Shown: positions 33,783-42,166 of the stretch, in pieces | Layout of the letters: the number at the start of each line of letters is the position of its first letter | Position numbering within the stretch: position 1 is the first letter of the stretch | Assembly (NCBI RefSeq): GCF_014649655.1 | Contig: NZ_BMTL01000011.1 | Coordinates: forward strand, 1-64,000 | Length of the DNA stretch: 64,000 bases | Origin: Streptomyces humidus | Lineage (GTDB): Bacteria > Actinomycetota > Actinomycetes > Streptomycetales > Streptomycetaceae | Reading direction: 5' to 3' | Made by a program: the position numbers and the translations under genes | Notes under the pieces: model-generated | Told to the model about the DNA's origin: nothing | The model's input: the letters and a program-made list of their open reading frames with translations, nothing else | The model's database searches: none

Positions 33783-34654
33783 GTGGACTTCACCGTCGAC
33801 GCCTTCCGCTCGACACCCCCGTTCGACATCCTCGCCAAGCTCTTCGGACAGCCGGAGCACACCGACTGGCTCGACGAGAGCGTGTCGTGGAAGCGGACCT
33901 GCTACATCGGTGACTGGTCGTTCCTGCCGCAGACCCGCTTCCGCGGCCCCGACGTGCCCGAGCTGTTCTCGGGAATCTCGGTGAACTCCTTCGGGACATT
34001 CCCGGTGGGCGCCTCCAAGCACGTCGTGCAGACCGACGCGCACGGCCATGTCATCAGCGAGGGCATCCTGACCCGGCTGGATGAAGAGGACTACGTGTTC
34101 CACGGGCCAGGCGGCGACTGGACCCGCTACAACCTGGAGCAGGGCGACTTCAAGGCCACCGCCGAGGACGAGGACTGGTTCGTCTACCAGGTCTCCGGCC
34201 CCGCGTCGATCCCGCTGTTGCTGGAACTGACCCGCGACGAGCGGCTGCTGGACACCCCGTACATGCACGCCGTGCCCACCACCATCGCCGGGCACCGCGT
34301 CTGGGCGCTGCGACAGGGCATGGCCGGCGAGGTCGGATACGAGCTGCAGGGCCCGCGCGAGATCGCCACCGCCGTGTACGACACGGTTGCTCAGGCCGCG
34401 GCGGCGTCCTCGTCGGCACGGCCACCCAGCGCGGCTACAGCTACCACTTCCGCCGGATGCTGTCCCTGTCCGTGCTGAACACCGCCGACGCCGAGACCGG
34501 CGCACAGGTCGAGGTCGTCTGGGGCAACCCGGGCGACCCGGCCAAGCGGATCCGGGCCACCGTCGCGCAGGCCCCGTACAAGCCTGTGCGCTCCCGTGTC
34601 GACCTGCGCCACCATCTGGCCACCTACCGGGCCGAGTCCGGACCGGCCGCGTAA
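33783..34654 (+). pseudogene. LigM/aminomethyltransferase-like O-demethylase, internally deleted
   Basis: GTG 33783 starts a frame that matches the N-terminal half of tetrahydrofolate-dependent O-demethylases of the GcvT fold (WKRTCYIGDWSFLPQTRFRG; GDFKATAEDEDWFVYQVSGP; GMAGEVGYELQGP). At about 34400 it shifts out of frame. The C-terminal end then appears in another frame (GTATQRGYSYHFRRMLSL ... AQVEVVWGNPGDPAKRIRATVAQAPY). Roughly 130 central residues are missing. The joined product cannot be functional. Relatives demethylate vanillate-type methoxyaromatics. Confidence 0.8.
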
Positions 34655-34809
34655 GCCGCGGAGAACCCCACCCACCGACGCCTGCGGGACGCCATCGGCA
34701 ACATCCCGCAGGTCAGGGCTGCCCGCCCCCGGCACCGCAGCCTCCTGCACCAACCCCTGCCCCACTCAACCGACTGCGGCACCACCACGCCGTACGCGAA
34801 GAAAGCGGA

Positions 34810-36495
34810 ATGTCCGTGAACGCCACCACAACGGCGATCAGGCCGACTGACCGACGGACGGCCACCATCGTCATGGCCTGCCTCGGCGTGTTCGTCGCCT
34901 ACCTGCCGATCACCACGGTCGCCGTCAGCCTGCCCGCCATCCAGCGGGCACTGCACACCTCGACCGCCCAACTGTCCTGGGTCCAGGACGCCTTCGTCCT
35001 GCCCATGGCCGCCTTCATCCTCACCGCCGGTGTCTTCGGCGACGTCCACGGCCGCAAGAAGGTCTTCCAGGCGGGCCTGTTCCTCTGCGCGGCCGGCGCG
35101 GCGGTCGCCCTGTCCGCGCACAACATCCAGACCCTGTGGGCCGGACAGGCCCTGGCCGGCCTGGGCTCGGCCGCGCTGCTGCCCACCACGCTGGCACTGA
35201 TCAGCCACGCGGTGCCCGACTTCCGGGAGCGCGGCAAGTTCATCGGCATGTGGGCCATGGCCCTGCTCGCGGCCCTGGCCGTCGGCCCGGTCATCGCCGG
35301 CGTCATCCTCGACCACTTCGCCTGGCGCTGGATCTACCTGCTGTCCATCCCCCTTGCGCTGCTCGTGCTGGCCGTCGCCGCCCCGCTGCTGACCGACTCG
35401 CGCGCCCCATGGGGGTCCCCCCGCTCGAGCGGAGCCGAGAGTGGGGGAGGACGCAAGCTCGACTGGCCCGGCCAGATCACCGCGGCCGTCGCCGTCACCG
35501 CCCTGGTCTACGGCGTGATCGAGGGCGGCGCCGACTCCTTCACCGCGCCGAAGGTGGTCGCCGCCCTCGCGCTGAGCGTCGCGGCGCTGATCGCGTTCGT
35601 CGTGGCGGAGAAGCGCAGCGCCAGTCCCATGCTGGACCTGGCGGTGTTCCGTAGCGCGGCCTTCACCGCCACGGCCCTGGTCGCCCTGATCACCTTCCTC
35701 GGGCTGATCGGCTTCTTCTTCGTCCTCAGCCTGTACTTCGGCATGGTCCAACAACTCGGCACACTGGAAGCCGGCGCGCGGCTATTGCTGGTCCCCGTCG
35801 CCGCCATCGTGTCGGGAACCCCTGCCGGACGGCTCATGCACCGCGTCCCGGCCCGCTGGATGATCACCGTCGGGCTGCTGTTGATCGCCGGGTCCCTGCT
35901 GGCCATGACCAACCTCGCCGTCGACACTTCCTACGGCTCGATCGCTTGGCGGCTGATCGTGCTGGGCATGGGCCTCGGACTGGTCACCACGCCGATGACG
36001 GCCACGGCCGTCGCCGCCGTGCCGCACCATCTGGCGGGCACGGCCTCGGCCGCCAACAACGCCTTCCGCCAGGTCGGCGGCGCGCTCGGCCCGGCCGTCC
36101 TCGGCGCCCTGCTGTCCACCCGAGCCGTGCACACCCTGCCCGGCCACCTCGCCGACGCCGGGGTGACCGGCACCCAGGCCCACACCATCGTGTCCACCGC
36201 CGAGGAGGGCGGCCTGGGGGCGGTCGCCGGGATGGACCTCGGCTCCACGGCCGGTCAGGTCTACGGCGCCCTGGGCGACTCCCTCCTCGACGGCCTGCGG
36301 CTGTGTCTCGTGGTGGCCGCCACACTGGCGGTGCTCGCCGCAGCATGCGCCGTCGTCCTGCTGCGGCAGCCGAAGCAGCAGGTCACAGACGGCGCGGCGA
36401 CGACCGGGAGCGCGCCGCGGCAGGGTCGCCCGGCCACCATCGCCGAGAACGCTCAGGGTGGCACGGCCCAACCCCTGGGACACCGGCGCGCCTGA
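34810..36495 (+). CDS. MFS drug/solute exporter (14-TM EmrB/QacA type)
   Basis: A 561-residue major facilitator. The first helices show VAVSLPAIQRALHTSTAQLSWVQDAFVLPMAAFILTAGVFGDVHGRKKVF (motif A) and LWAGQALAGLGSAALLPTTLALI, typical of proton-driven drug exporters with 14 helices. Between helices 6 and 7 (about residues 198-215) is a foreign-looking in-frame segment (RAPWGSPRSSGAESGGGRK) encoded by a palindromic repeat. Start ATG 34810 (MSVNATT) follows GAAAGCGGA. It lies 155 bp after the broken O-demethylase gene. Confidence 0.88.
   Translation: MSVNATTTAIRPTDRRTATIVMACLGVFVAYLPITTVAVSLPAIQRALHTSTAQLSWVQDAFVLPMAAFILTAGVFGDVHGRKKVFQAGLFLCAAGAAVALSAHNIQTLWAGQALAGLGSAALLPTTLALISHAVPDFRERGKFIGMWAMALLAALAVGPVIAGVILDHFAWRWIYLLSIPLALLVLAVAAPLLTDSRAPWGSPRSSGAESGGGRKLDWPGQITAAVAVTALVYGVIEGGADSFTAPKVVAALALSVAALIAFVVAEKRSASPMLDLAVFRSAAFTATALVALITFLGLIGFFFVLSLYFGMVQQLGTLEAGARLLLVPVAAIVSGTPAGRLMHRVPARWMITVGLLLIAGSLLAMTNLAVDTSYGSIAWRLIVLGMGLGLVTTPMTATAVAAVPHHLAGTASAANNAFRQVGGALGPAVLGALLSTRAVHTLPGHLADAGVTGTQAHTIVSTAEEGGLGAVAGMDLGSTAGQVYGALGDSLLDGLRLCLVVAATLAVLAAACAVVLLRQPKQQVTDGAATTGSAPRQGRPATIAENAQGGTAQPLGHRRA
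35408..35451. repeat. Streptomyces-type palindromic repeat inside the MFS gene
   Basis: Within the coding sequence, CCATGGGGGTCCCCCCGCTC and GAGCGGAGCCGAGAGTGGGG form a GC palindrome of a kind usually seen between genes in Streptomyces. It is in frame and adds about 15-18 residues to a cytoplasmic loop. Confidence 0.7.
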
Positions 36496-36508
36496 CCGGT
36501 CGATTAGG

Positions 36509-36563
36509 GGGAGGGGCATCGTCCGCGCCGTTCAGATACCGAGCCGCGGACGATGCCCCTCCC
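36509..36563 (+). terminator. Perfect 19-bp inverted repeat after the MFS gene
   Basis: 36509-36527 pairs exactly with 36545-36563 around a 17-nt loop, starting 14 bp after the stop. It is a likely bidirectional or factor-assisted terminator at the end of unit 2. Confidence 0.75.
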
Positions 36564-36746
36564 TGGCGTAATCGCCCGACAGGCCGGTGTCCCTGGCAGT
36601 TCGGGAGCGGTGTCGGGACGCAGTTGGGACGCAAGGATAGGAACAGACCGGCAAAGGCTGAGGAGCGGAGACGCAGCGCACCCCATCTGACCAGCAAAAA
36701 CGTCACGAACGGGCACTGATTGACAAGGGCCGCCGAGATCCTCAAA

Positions 36747-36793
36747 GGACTCATAATCCGTCGGCCGTGGGCTCGAGTCCCACCCGCCCCACC
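36747..36793. repeat. Attachment site C (unit 2/unit 3 junction)
   Basis: The 47-bp core with one change (T to C at 36772). Arm repeats: TGACCAGCAAAAACGT at 36688-36703 (59 bp before), TGACCTGCGGAAACGT at 36806-36821 (13 bp after) and a worn copy TGAACTGCGGAAATGC at 36930-36945. Confidence 0.87.
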
Positions 36794-37335
36794 TGTGCAG
36801 GTCTTTGACCTGCGGAAACGTTCATTTTGGGCTGTTGGATCGTCAACTTTGCCTGAACGGACTGAATCCGTTGCTCGCGACTTCTGAGCGGGGCGAGACT
36901 CTTACTCCCTCGCCGAGCAGACACCGCGCTGAACTGCGGAAATGCTGATGATCAGGAACTGTACCGGCGAGCTGGCAGCATCCCCTCGGCTTCATTTCGT
37001 GATCCTGGGGACGTGTTGGGGACGCAGGGTTTCGGTGGTGTCTGCTGACCACCGTCCGCGGACCCTCTGTCTGGCCGCCCGGGCAGCTTCCGTACGGGAC
37101 TGCTGACCGAGTTCGGCCGCACCTTCGAGGAGCCCGATCGCGTCGGTAGAGGGGCTGGTGTGCGTTGGGCGGAAACTGCCCGAACAGAAAACGGCCCGGT
37201 CTGTCCGATGAGCTGCTCGAGTGAGGTGCCGCCGTCGCCCCGCGCAGCCCATGGCTTCGTGACGCCGTACCGTGAAGGACGCTCGCAGGGTCTTCTCCGT
37301 GGGTGGACGTAGGTCAGGCATTGAGGAAGTGGGGG
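36794..37335. other. Gene-free left end of unit 3
   Basis: Holds left-arm repeats, a TTGGGGACGCA motif near 37014, and the AAACTGCCCG/AAACGGCCCG pair near 37183-37205 shared with units 1 and 4. No gene supported. Confidence 0.6.
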
Positions 37336-37339
37336 GCCT

Positions 37340-37577
37340 CTCTTGCGAGGGGGCGGTCGTGAGTCGCGTGGATGGGGCCCGTGCCGTTGGACAGGGACCA
37401 GCCGGTGCCGTAGTGGGGTGTGGGCGATGATCTCCGCGGTGATGGAGATCGCTGTTTCCTCGGGGGGCCGGGCGCCGAGGTCGAGTCCGATCGGGGAGTT
37501 GCCTCGCGCAGCCGCTGGATGCGGTCCGCGTGCGTGCGACGGGAGCCCATCGCGCCGACGTAGGCGACGGGGAGACT
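37340..37577 (-). pseudogene. XdhC/CoxI family C-terminal fragment with two frameshifts
   Basis: Read on the minus strand, PVAYVGAMGSRRTHADRIQRL is the XdhC signature. The match then moves to another frame (SPIGLDLGARPPEETAISITAEIIAHTP) and back to the first frame (YGTGWSLSNGTGPIHAT), so two compensating shifts flank the middle part. XdhC proteins help insert the molybdenum cofactor in xanthine dehydrogenases. The N-terminal half is gone and the fragment is joined in frame to an MFS fragment. Confidence 0.7.
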
Positions 37578-37817
37578 CAGCGCCAGGTTCATGGCCAGGC
37601 TGTCGGGCAGGATCAGTGCGCCGCCGAGGCCGGAGATCAGCTGCGCGGCGATCACCACGGCGGTGGTGTCGGCGGTCGCGGCGAGCAGCCCTCCCGCGAT
37701 CATGACCACCACACCGACGCAGAACATCCGCTTGCGGCCGAAGAGGTTGCCCGGCGTGCCGGCCGACAGCACCAGACTGGCCACCACCAGCGTGTGCGTG
37801 CTGGTGATCCAGATCAA
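37578..37817 (-). pseudogene. MFS transporter N-terminal fragment
   Basis: About 80 residues with the MFS motif A context (GTPGNLFGRKRMFCVGVVVMIAG) and QLISGLGGALILPDSLAMNLAL, that is helices 2-4 of an EmrB-type exporter. It runs straight into XdhC sequence at about residue 81. Both the first helix and the remaining ten or so helices are missing. Confidence 0.7.
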
Positions 37818-38038
37818 TGCCCTCGGGCTGACGTACCCCTCGTTTCCCGAGGATGTGGTCGGAGTCGGTTGCTGGGCGCACCGCCGTGGGGCGCCGGGGC
37901 CGTGCGCCGTCGGCCGCTATGCCTGCTGGTCGATGAGGCCGGCGTAGTGACCGAGGTTCCGCTCGATTTCTTCGAGGCCGTTCTCGGCTATGGCCTTGCC
38001 GAGCTGGGGTACGCGTGCCTGGAATCCGGGACGCGCTC

Positions 38039-38215
38039 GGCGTCGTAGTCCTCGCTGGTGAGGACCGCTTCGAGCGCGCGGTCCCGTCCCAGCAGCCGGG
38101 CCAGACGGTCGCTGCCGCCACCGCCCGGGACGATGCCGATCGCGACCTCGGGCTGGCAGAAGACCGCCTCCTTGAGGCTGGCGTGGCGCAGGTCGAAGGC
38201 CAGGGACCTTCTTGC
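38039..38215 (-). pseudogene. Enoyl-CoA hydratase/isomerase internal fragment
   Basis: About 59 residues (RRSLAFDLRHASLKEAVF, QPEVAIGIVPGGGGSDRLARLLGR, ALEAVLTSEDYDAE) match the middle of crotonase-family proteins. The N-terminal oxyanion-hole part and the C-terminus are missing. A different frame continues to 37917 with an unidentified helical tail. Confidence 0.7.
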
Positions 38216-38290
38216 CGGCAGCCATTCGTCGTCATGACGGCATGCCGGTGCCACTTGTGGCCGATGAGCGTGTGCTTTCGAGAAAGGGGA

Positions 38291-39577
38291 TCAGTTACCG
38301 CAGGCCAGCGTGTCCACGGAGCAGAACCCCACTTCGGGGTACTGGGGTGACGGCTGGTCCAGCAGGGGTTGTGGCGTGTTGTGGAGGTGCAGGTCGAAGA
38401 ACGCCTGTGTGTAGCGGCGGGTGATCTGTGAGGTGCGGGCGGCGGGCAGGGTGGCGCCGATGTCGAGGCCGAGTTGTTCCGCGAGGAGTCCGACGTCGGT
38501 GAAGGAGGCGTGCTCGGCGCCGGCGACCACGAGCCATCGCTTCCACCCGGTCAGGTGCTCCCAGTCGCGCTCCCAGGTGACGGCTGGGCCTCCACCTCCC
38601 GGGGTGTACGTGGACTGCCTGCCCAGGAACAGGAACGGCCGCGCCAGGCCGCTGTCAGGGATCGGGACTTGGGTAGTGCCGTCGATGTCGATCCCGGCGC
38701 GTATCCGGGGGTCGGCGAGCATGGCGGCGCTGGTGCTCGCGCCTCCGATGGAGTGGCCCGCCATCGCAATCCGGTGCGGGTCGATCAGCCGAGCGCCTTT
38801 CCACTTCGGCCGTGGTCCGGTCAGTTCGTCGAGCAGGAAGGAGACGTCGGCTGCTCGGCCTGTCACCAGCTTTTCCCAGAACGCCTGGTCATGGTCGACC
38901 TCGCAGGCGGCGCAGGTGGCAACTCGCCCGTCGGGGAAGGTGGTGGCGACATTCTCATATGTGTGATCGATTCCTGCCACCACGTAACCTCGGCTCGCCA
39001 GGTCCTCGGCCAGCGAGGTGAGCGTGGCGCGGGGTTTGGTGAAGCCGGGCGAGAGCACGATCAGGGGCAGACCGTGTCGGCGTCCTGCCGGTTCGGCGTC
39101 GCTGATCGCGTTGGTTCGCACCGTGCTCAACACGTCGGGCGGCACATCGGTGATGCCGCCGTCTTCGAGGAGGAGCTCCGACTCCGTCGGCGTCATGTAC
39201 TGGGCCCGTCGCCCGCCCGAGGGATGTGCCGGATACCACACGGAGACCATGAGTTCCCTCGCGTTCACGCCGGGGACCCACGGGTCGGGGCGGGAGGCAT
39301 CCTTCAGATGCAGGGAGGCTCTGCCGACCGGGTGCGGGCCGGTGGGCCCGGGCAGATGCGGCGTGCCGCTCGATACGGCCGGCGATTCGGCGGGATCAGC
39401 CGCGGTGGACGCGTCTGCGGCGGAGGCGGGCACGCATGTCCCCATGACGAGGAGCCCGGCGAGGGCGGCCAGGCCGCGGCGCAGGATCCGGTTCCGGGGC
39501 GCCGACGGTGGGCTGCCCGGGGTCCTGGTCTCGTTGTCGCGGCTCACGGCGGGCGTTTCAGTCAGTGGCGCGGTCAT
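38291..39577 (-). CDS. Secreted alpha/beta hydrolase (PAF-acetylhydrolase/lipase-like)
   Basis: A 428-residue exported serine esterase. The N-terminus NRILRRGLAALAGLLVMGTCVPASAADA is a signal peptide with paired Arg (possibly Tat). The catalytic fold follows, with MVSVWYPAHPSGG, LIVLSPGFTKPR, the nucleophile elbow AGHSIGGAS (Ser near 274) and VVAGAEHASFTD supplying His. The layout resembles bacterial PAF-acetylhydrolase II/dienelactone-type lipases. GAGAG precedes ATG 39577. It is divergent from the sensor kinase gene, which may control it. Confidence 0.85.
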   Translation of the reverse strand: MTAPLTETPAVSRDNETRTPGSPPSAPRNRILRRGLAALAGLLVMGTCVPASAADASTAADPAESPAVSSGTPHLPGPTGPHPVGRASLHLKDASRPDPWVPGVNARELMVSVWYPAHPSGGRRAQYMTPTESELLLEDGGITDVPPDVLSTVRTNAISDAEPAGRRHGLPLIVLSPGFTKPRATLTSLAEDLASRGYVVAGIDHTYENVATTFPDGRVATCAACEVDHDQAFWEKLVTGRAADVSFLLDELTGPRPKWKGARLIDPHRIAMAGHSIGGASTSAAMLADPRIRAGIDIDGTTQVPIPDSGLARPFLFLGRQSTYTPGGGGPAVTWERDWEHLTGWKRWLVVAGAEHASFTDVGLLAEQLGLDIGATLPAARTSQITRRYTQAFFDLHLHNTPQPLLDQPSPQYPEVGFCSVDTLACGN

Positions 39578-39730
39578 GTTCGTCTCTCTTTCGGTCGCCA
39601 ACTCCGGTTCCATGGAGGCTAGGAGCGGGGCAGGTCCGGGCACGTCGGCCGCCGGGGCTGATTCCGATACCTCGCCGGGAGGAGGCCGTACGGCGTCATC
39701 CTCGCGGTGTAGTCGATCGATGTATCCCGG

Positions 39731-41089
39731 ATGATCACGGTGATCAAATGGACGGATGTCGCCGCCGGGGACGTCGGCGAGAATGAGCCGGTGACGACCG
39801 TGCCTATGGCGGACCGACTGCTGGAGCGGGTCAAACCGGACCGATTGGGGGAGTGGTTCACACTGCTGACGCGCCCGAACGGTCCGTTGCCGCGGCCCAC
39901 CCGGCGCGGCCGGACCTTCGACGCAGCGGTGGCGCTGGCCGTCGGCGTCGGCTCCGTCTATTACGTACTCGACAACATGACCGGCATCGTCGACCGAGGA
40001 GACCGGCCCGGGCCCGCGCCGGGCGAGTGGATCGGTCCGGTGATCGTGGCGATCATCGCCTCGGCGCCTCTGACGCTGCGTCGCCGGTACCCGCTCGCCG
40101 TGCTGTGGATCGTGCTGGCCGCGGTCATGGTGACGCCACACGATGCCCCGCGGCTTACCTTCTACGCCTGCGTCGTCGCCGCCTACAGCGCCGCCGCCTA
40201 CAGTCCCCACCGGATTCCCACCCTGGCAAGCCTGGGGGTGGCGGTGCTCCTGGTCAGCACGGACTCCGCGTTGCCCACTGTCCCCGACCAGTACGCCCCG
40301 TACCTGATCCTGGTCCCGATCGTCGTGGCGGCCAACGGCCTGCGCACCTGGAAGCTCAGATCGGACGAGGGCCGCAGGCGCCTGTCCGCGATGGAACGTG
40401 AGCAAGCCGAGGCCCTGCGCCGCGCGGTCGAACACGAACGCGCCAGGATCGCCCGCGAACTGCACGACGTGGTGACGCACAACGTCAGCGTGATGGTCAT
40501 CCAGTCCGGCGCCGCCCGCAAAGTCATGGACGCTCACCCCGACCAAGCCCGCGAGGCGCTCCTCGCGGTCGAGGCCGGCGGCCGGGCGGCGATGACCGAA
40601 CTGCGCCACGTCATGGGGCTGCTCACCACGGACACCCCTGCCGACCCCGACAGCCCCGGGCCGGCCGGCATGGTGGATCTGGCGCCACAGCCGGGGCTGG
40701 GCGAGCTGGAGACGCTGGTCGCACGGGTGGGCAAGACAGGGATGCCGGTCAAGTTGACGGTGACCGGGCAAAGGCGTCCGCTGCCGTCCGGGATCGAACT
40801 GGCCGCCTACCGGGTGGTGCAGGAGGCGCTGACCAACACGGTCAAGCACGCGGCAGGCGCGAGCGCGGCGGTCACCGTCGACTACGCAGCCACCCACCTC
40901 CGAGTAGAGGTCACCGACACCGGCGGCACAGCAAGTACGTTCAGGACCAACGGCAGCGCCACCGGAGCCGGACGCGGGCTGATCGGCCTGCGCGAGCGCC
41001 TCGCCGTCTACGGGGGAACCCTGCGCACCGGGCCACACCGCGCCGACGGCTACCGCGTCACCGCACTGATCCCCTTGGAGGCCTCGTGA
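39731..41089 (+). CDS. Sensor histidine kinase (NarL-type partner, HisKA_3)
   Basis: A 452-residue kinase. Four or five membrane segments (about residues 55-200) contain no large external domain, then the dimerisation helix with His245 in ARIARELHDVVTHNVSVMVIQSG. The ATPase domain has QEALTNTVKHA (N box) and GAGRGLIGLRERLAVYGG. The start is uncertain: ATG 39731 overlaps a 15-bp palindrome, while GTG 39791 and ATG 39806 are also in frame. It overlaps the regulator gene (GTGA). Confidence 0.88.
   Translation: MITVIKWTDVAAGDVGENEPVTTVPMADRLLERVKPDRLGEWFTLLTRPNGPLPRPTRRGRTFDAAVALAVGVGSVYYVLDNMTGIVDRGDRPGPAPGEWIGPVIVAIIASAPLTLRRRYPLAVLWIVLAAVMVTPHDAPRLTFYACVVAAYSAAAYSPHRIPTLASLGVAVLLVSTDSALPTVPDQYAPYLILVPIVVAANGLRTWKLRSDEGRRRLSAMEREQAEALRRAVEHERARIARELHDVVTHNVSVMVIQSGAARKVMDAHPDQAREALLAVEAGGRAAMTELRHVMGLLTTDTPADPDSPGPAGMVDLAPQPGLGELETLVARVGKTGMPVKLTVTGQRRPLPSGIELAAYRVVQEALTNTVKHAAGASAAVTVDYAATHLRVEVTDTGGTASTFRTNGSATGAGRGLIGLRERLAVYGGTLRTGPHRADGYRVTALIPLEAS
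39732..39746. promoter_or_regulatory. Palindrome at the kinase gene start
   Basis: TGATCACGGTGATCA is a near-perfect palindrome (odd centre) in the gap between the esterase and kinase genes, overlapping the most upstream start. It could be an operator for the response regulator, in which case translation starts further downstream. Confidence 0.4.
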
Positions 41090-41787
41090 CCTGCTCGCCG
41101 CGCGTGGTGATCGCCGATGACCAGGCACTGGTCCGTACCGGCTTCCGGATGATCCTCACGGCCGACGGCATCGACGTGGTCGCCGAGGCGACCAACGGCA
41201 CGGAAGCCATCGACGCGGTCCGGCGCACCCGACCCGACGTGGTCCTGATGGACATCCGCATGCCGGAACTGGATGGCCTGGAAGCCACCCGCCACATCCT
41301 GACCGGAACGGACCACGAACCACGTGTGATCATCCTGACCACGTTCGACCTCGACCGCTACGTCTACGCGGCCCTGTCCGCGGGGGCCGCCGGGTTCCTC
41401 CTCAAGGACACCACACCCGAACACCTCGTCGCCGCCGTCCGCATGGTGCGCGCCGGCGACGCGCTGCTGGCCCCGGCCATCACCCGCCGTCTCGTAGAAC
41501 GATTCGCCCGACACGACTCCAACACCGCCGCGATCCACCGCGACCTGGCTGCACTGACCCCACGCGAACTCGAAGTCCTGCAACTGCTGGCCCGAGGGCT
41601 GAACAACGCCGAGCTCGCCGACCACCTCCACCTGTCAGAGGCCACCGTCAAAACCCACGTTGCCCGTATCCTTGCCAAACTCGGACTCCGCGACCGCGTC
41701 CAAGCCGTCATCGTCGCCTACCAGACCGGACTCGTCAGCCCCACCGGAGACGACACCACCCCGTCGGCCGCCGACGCACTGCCCTGA
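41086..41787 (+). CDS. NarL/FixJ-family response regulator
   Basis: A 233-residue regulator. The receiver domain has the acidic pocket D11-D12, phospho-acceptor Asp56 (VVLMDIRMP), Thr/Lys switch residues (LTTF; GFLLKDTTPE). The LuxR-type DNA-binding domain is LTPRELEVLQLLARGLNNAELADHLHLSEATVKTHVARILAKLGLRDR. GTG 41086 overlaps the kinase stop, so they are one pair. A target may be the divergent secreted esterase gene. Confidence 0.93.
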   Translation: MTCSPRVVIADDQALVRTGFRMILTADGIDVVAEATNGTEAIDAVRRTRPDVVLMDIRMPELDGLEATRHILTGTDHEPRVIILTTFDLDRYVYAALSAGAAGFLLKDTTPEHLVAAVRMVRAGDALLAPAITRRLVERFARHDSNTAAIHRDLAALTPRELEVLQLLARGLNNAELADHLHLSEATVKTHVARILAKLGLRDRVQAVIVAYQTGLVSPTGDDTTPSAADALP

Positions 41788-42119
41788 ACTCCTCCCGTGT
41801 CGGCAACGCAGGCCAGGCGGGCCGGACAACCATGGTCGCGATCCCCGTCAGCGGGGATGCGGCCGCGAGGGTCGGCCGCCTGGCCTTGCCCTGGAGTGGT
41901 GCGATCCCGCAACTGGGTACCGCCGACGCCAGCTCACCGGGCCGAGTTTCCCGGCGGAGGCCGCCGAGGTCCGTCTGGGGACGCGTTGGGGACGCGTTGG
42001 GGACGCAAGGATAGGAACAGATCGACAAAGGCAGGGGAGTGTCGGCACGGTTCGCCCCGCCTGACCTGCAAGAACGTCATGGATCAGCGTAGAAAAGCAA
42101 GGACCGCCAAGATCCTCAA

Positions 42120-42166
42120 GGGCTCATAATCCGTCGGCCGTGGGTTCGAGTCCCACCCGCCCCACC
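42120..42166. repeat. Attachment site D (end of unit 3)
   Basis: The 47-bp core with one change (A to G at 42122). Arm repeats: TGACCTGCAAGAACGT at 42062-42077 (58 bp before), TGACCTGCGGAAACGT at 42178-42193 (12 bp after), TGACCTGCACAGATGT at 42292-42307. Left-end arms to its right imply that another unit begins here. Confidence 0.87.

Larger units (their letters stand above)
31584..36746. mobile_element. Integrated unit 2 (5.2 kb, core-flanked, no integrase)
   Basis: Bounded by cores B and C with the same arm layout as the other units. Cargo: an Lrp-family regulator, a broken LigM-like gene and an MFS exporter. No mobility gene seen. Confidence 0.72.
36747..42119. mobile_element. Integrated unit 3 (5.4 kb, core-flanked, no integrase)
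   Basis: Bounded by cores C and D. The left third is gene debris; the right part has a secreted esterase and a divergent two-component system. No mobility gene seen. Confidence 0.72.

Noticed and set aside
38291..41128. Minus-strand frame of 945 codons ending in the esterase
   Set aside because: The first half is antisense to the sensor kinase and has no protein-like composition. The esterase has its own ribosome-binding site, start and signal peptide at 39577.
23094..42166. Additional tRNA genes at 31584, 36747 and 42120
   Set aside because: Only the anticodon-arm to 3' end part is present; the acceptor 5' strand and D arm are missing, so they are att copies and not tRNA genes.
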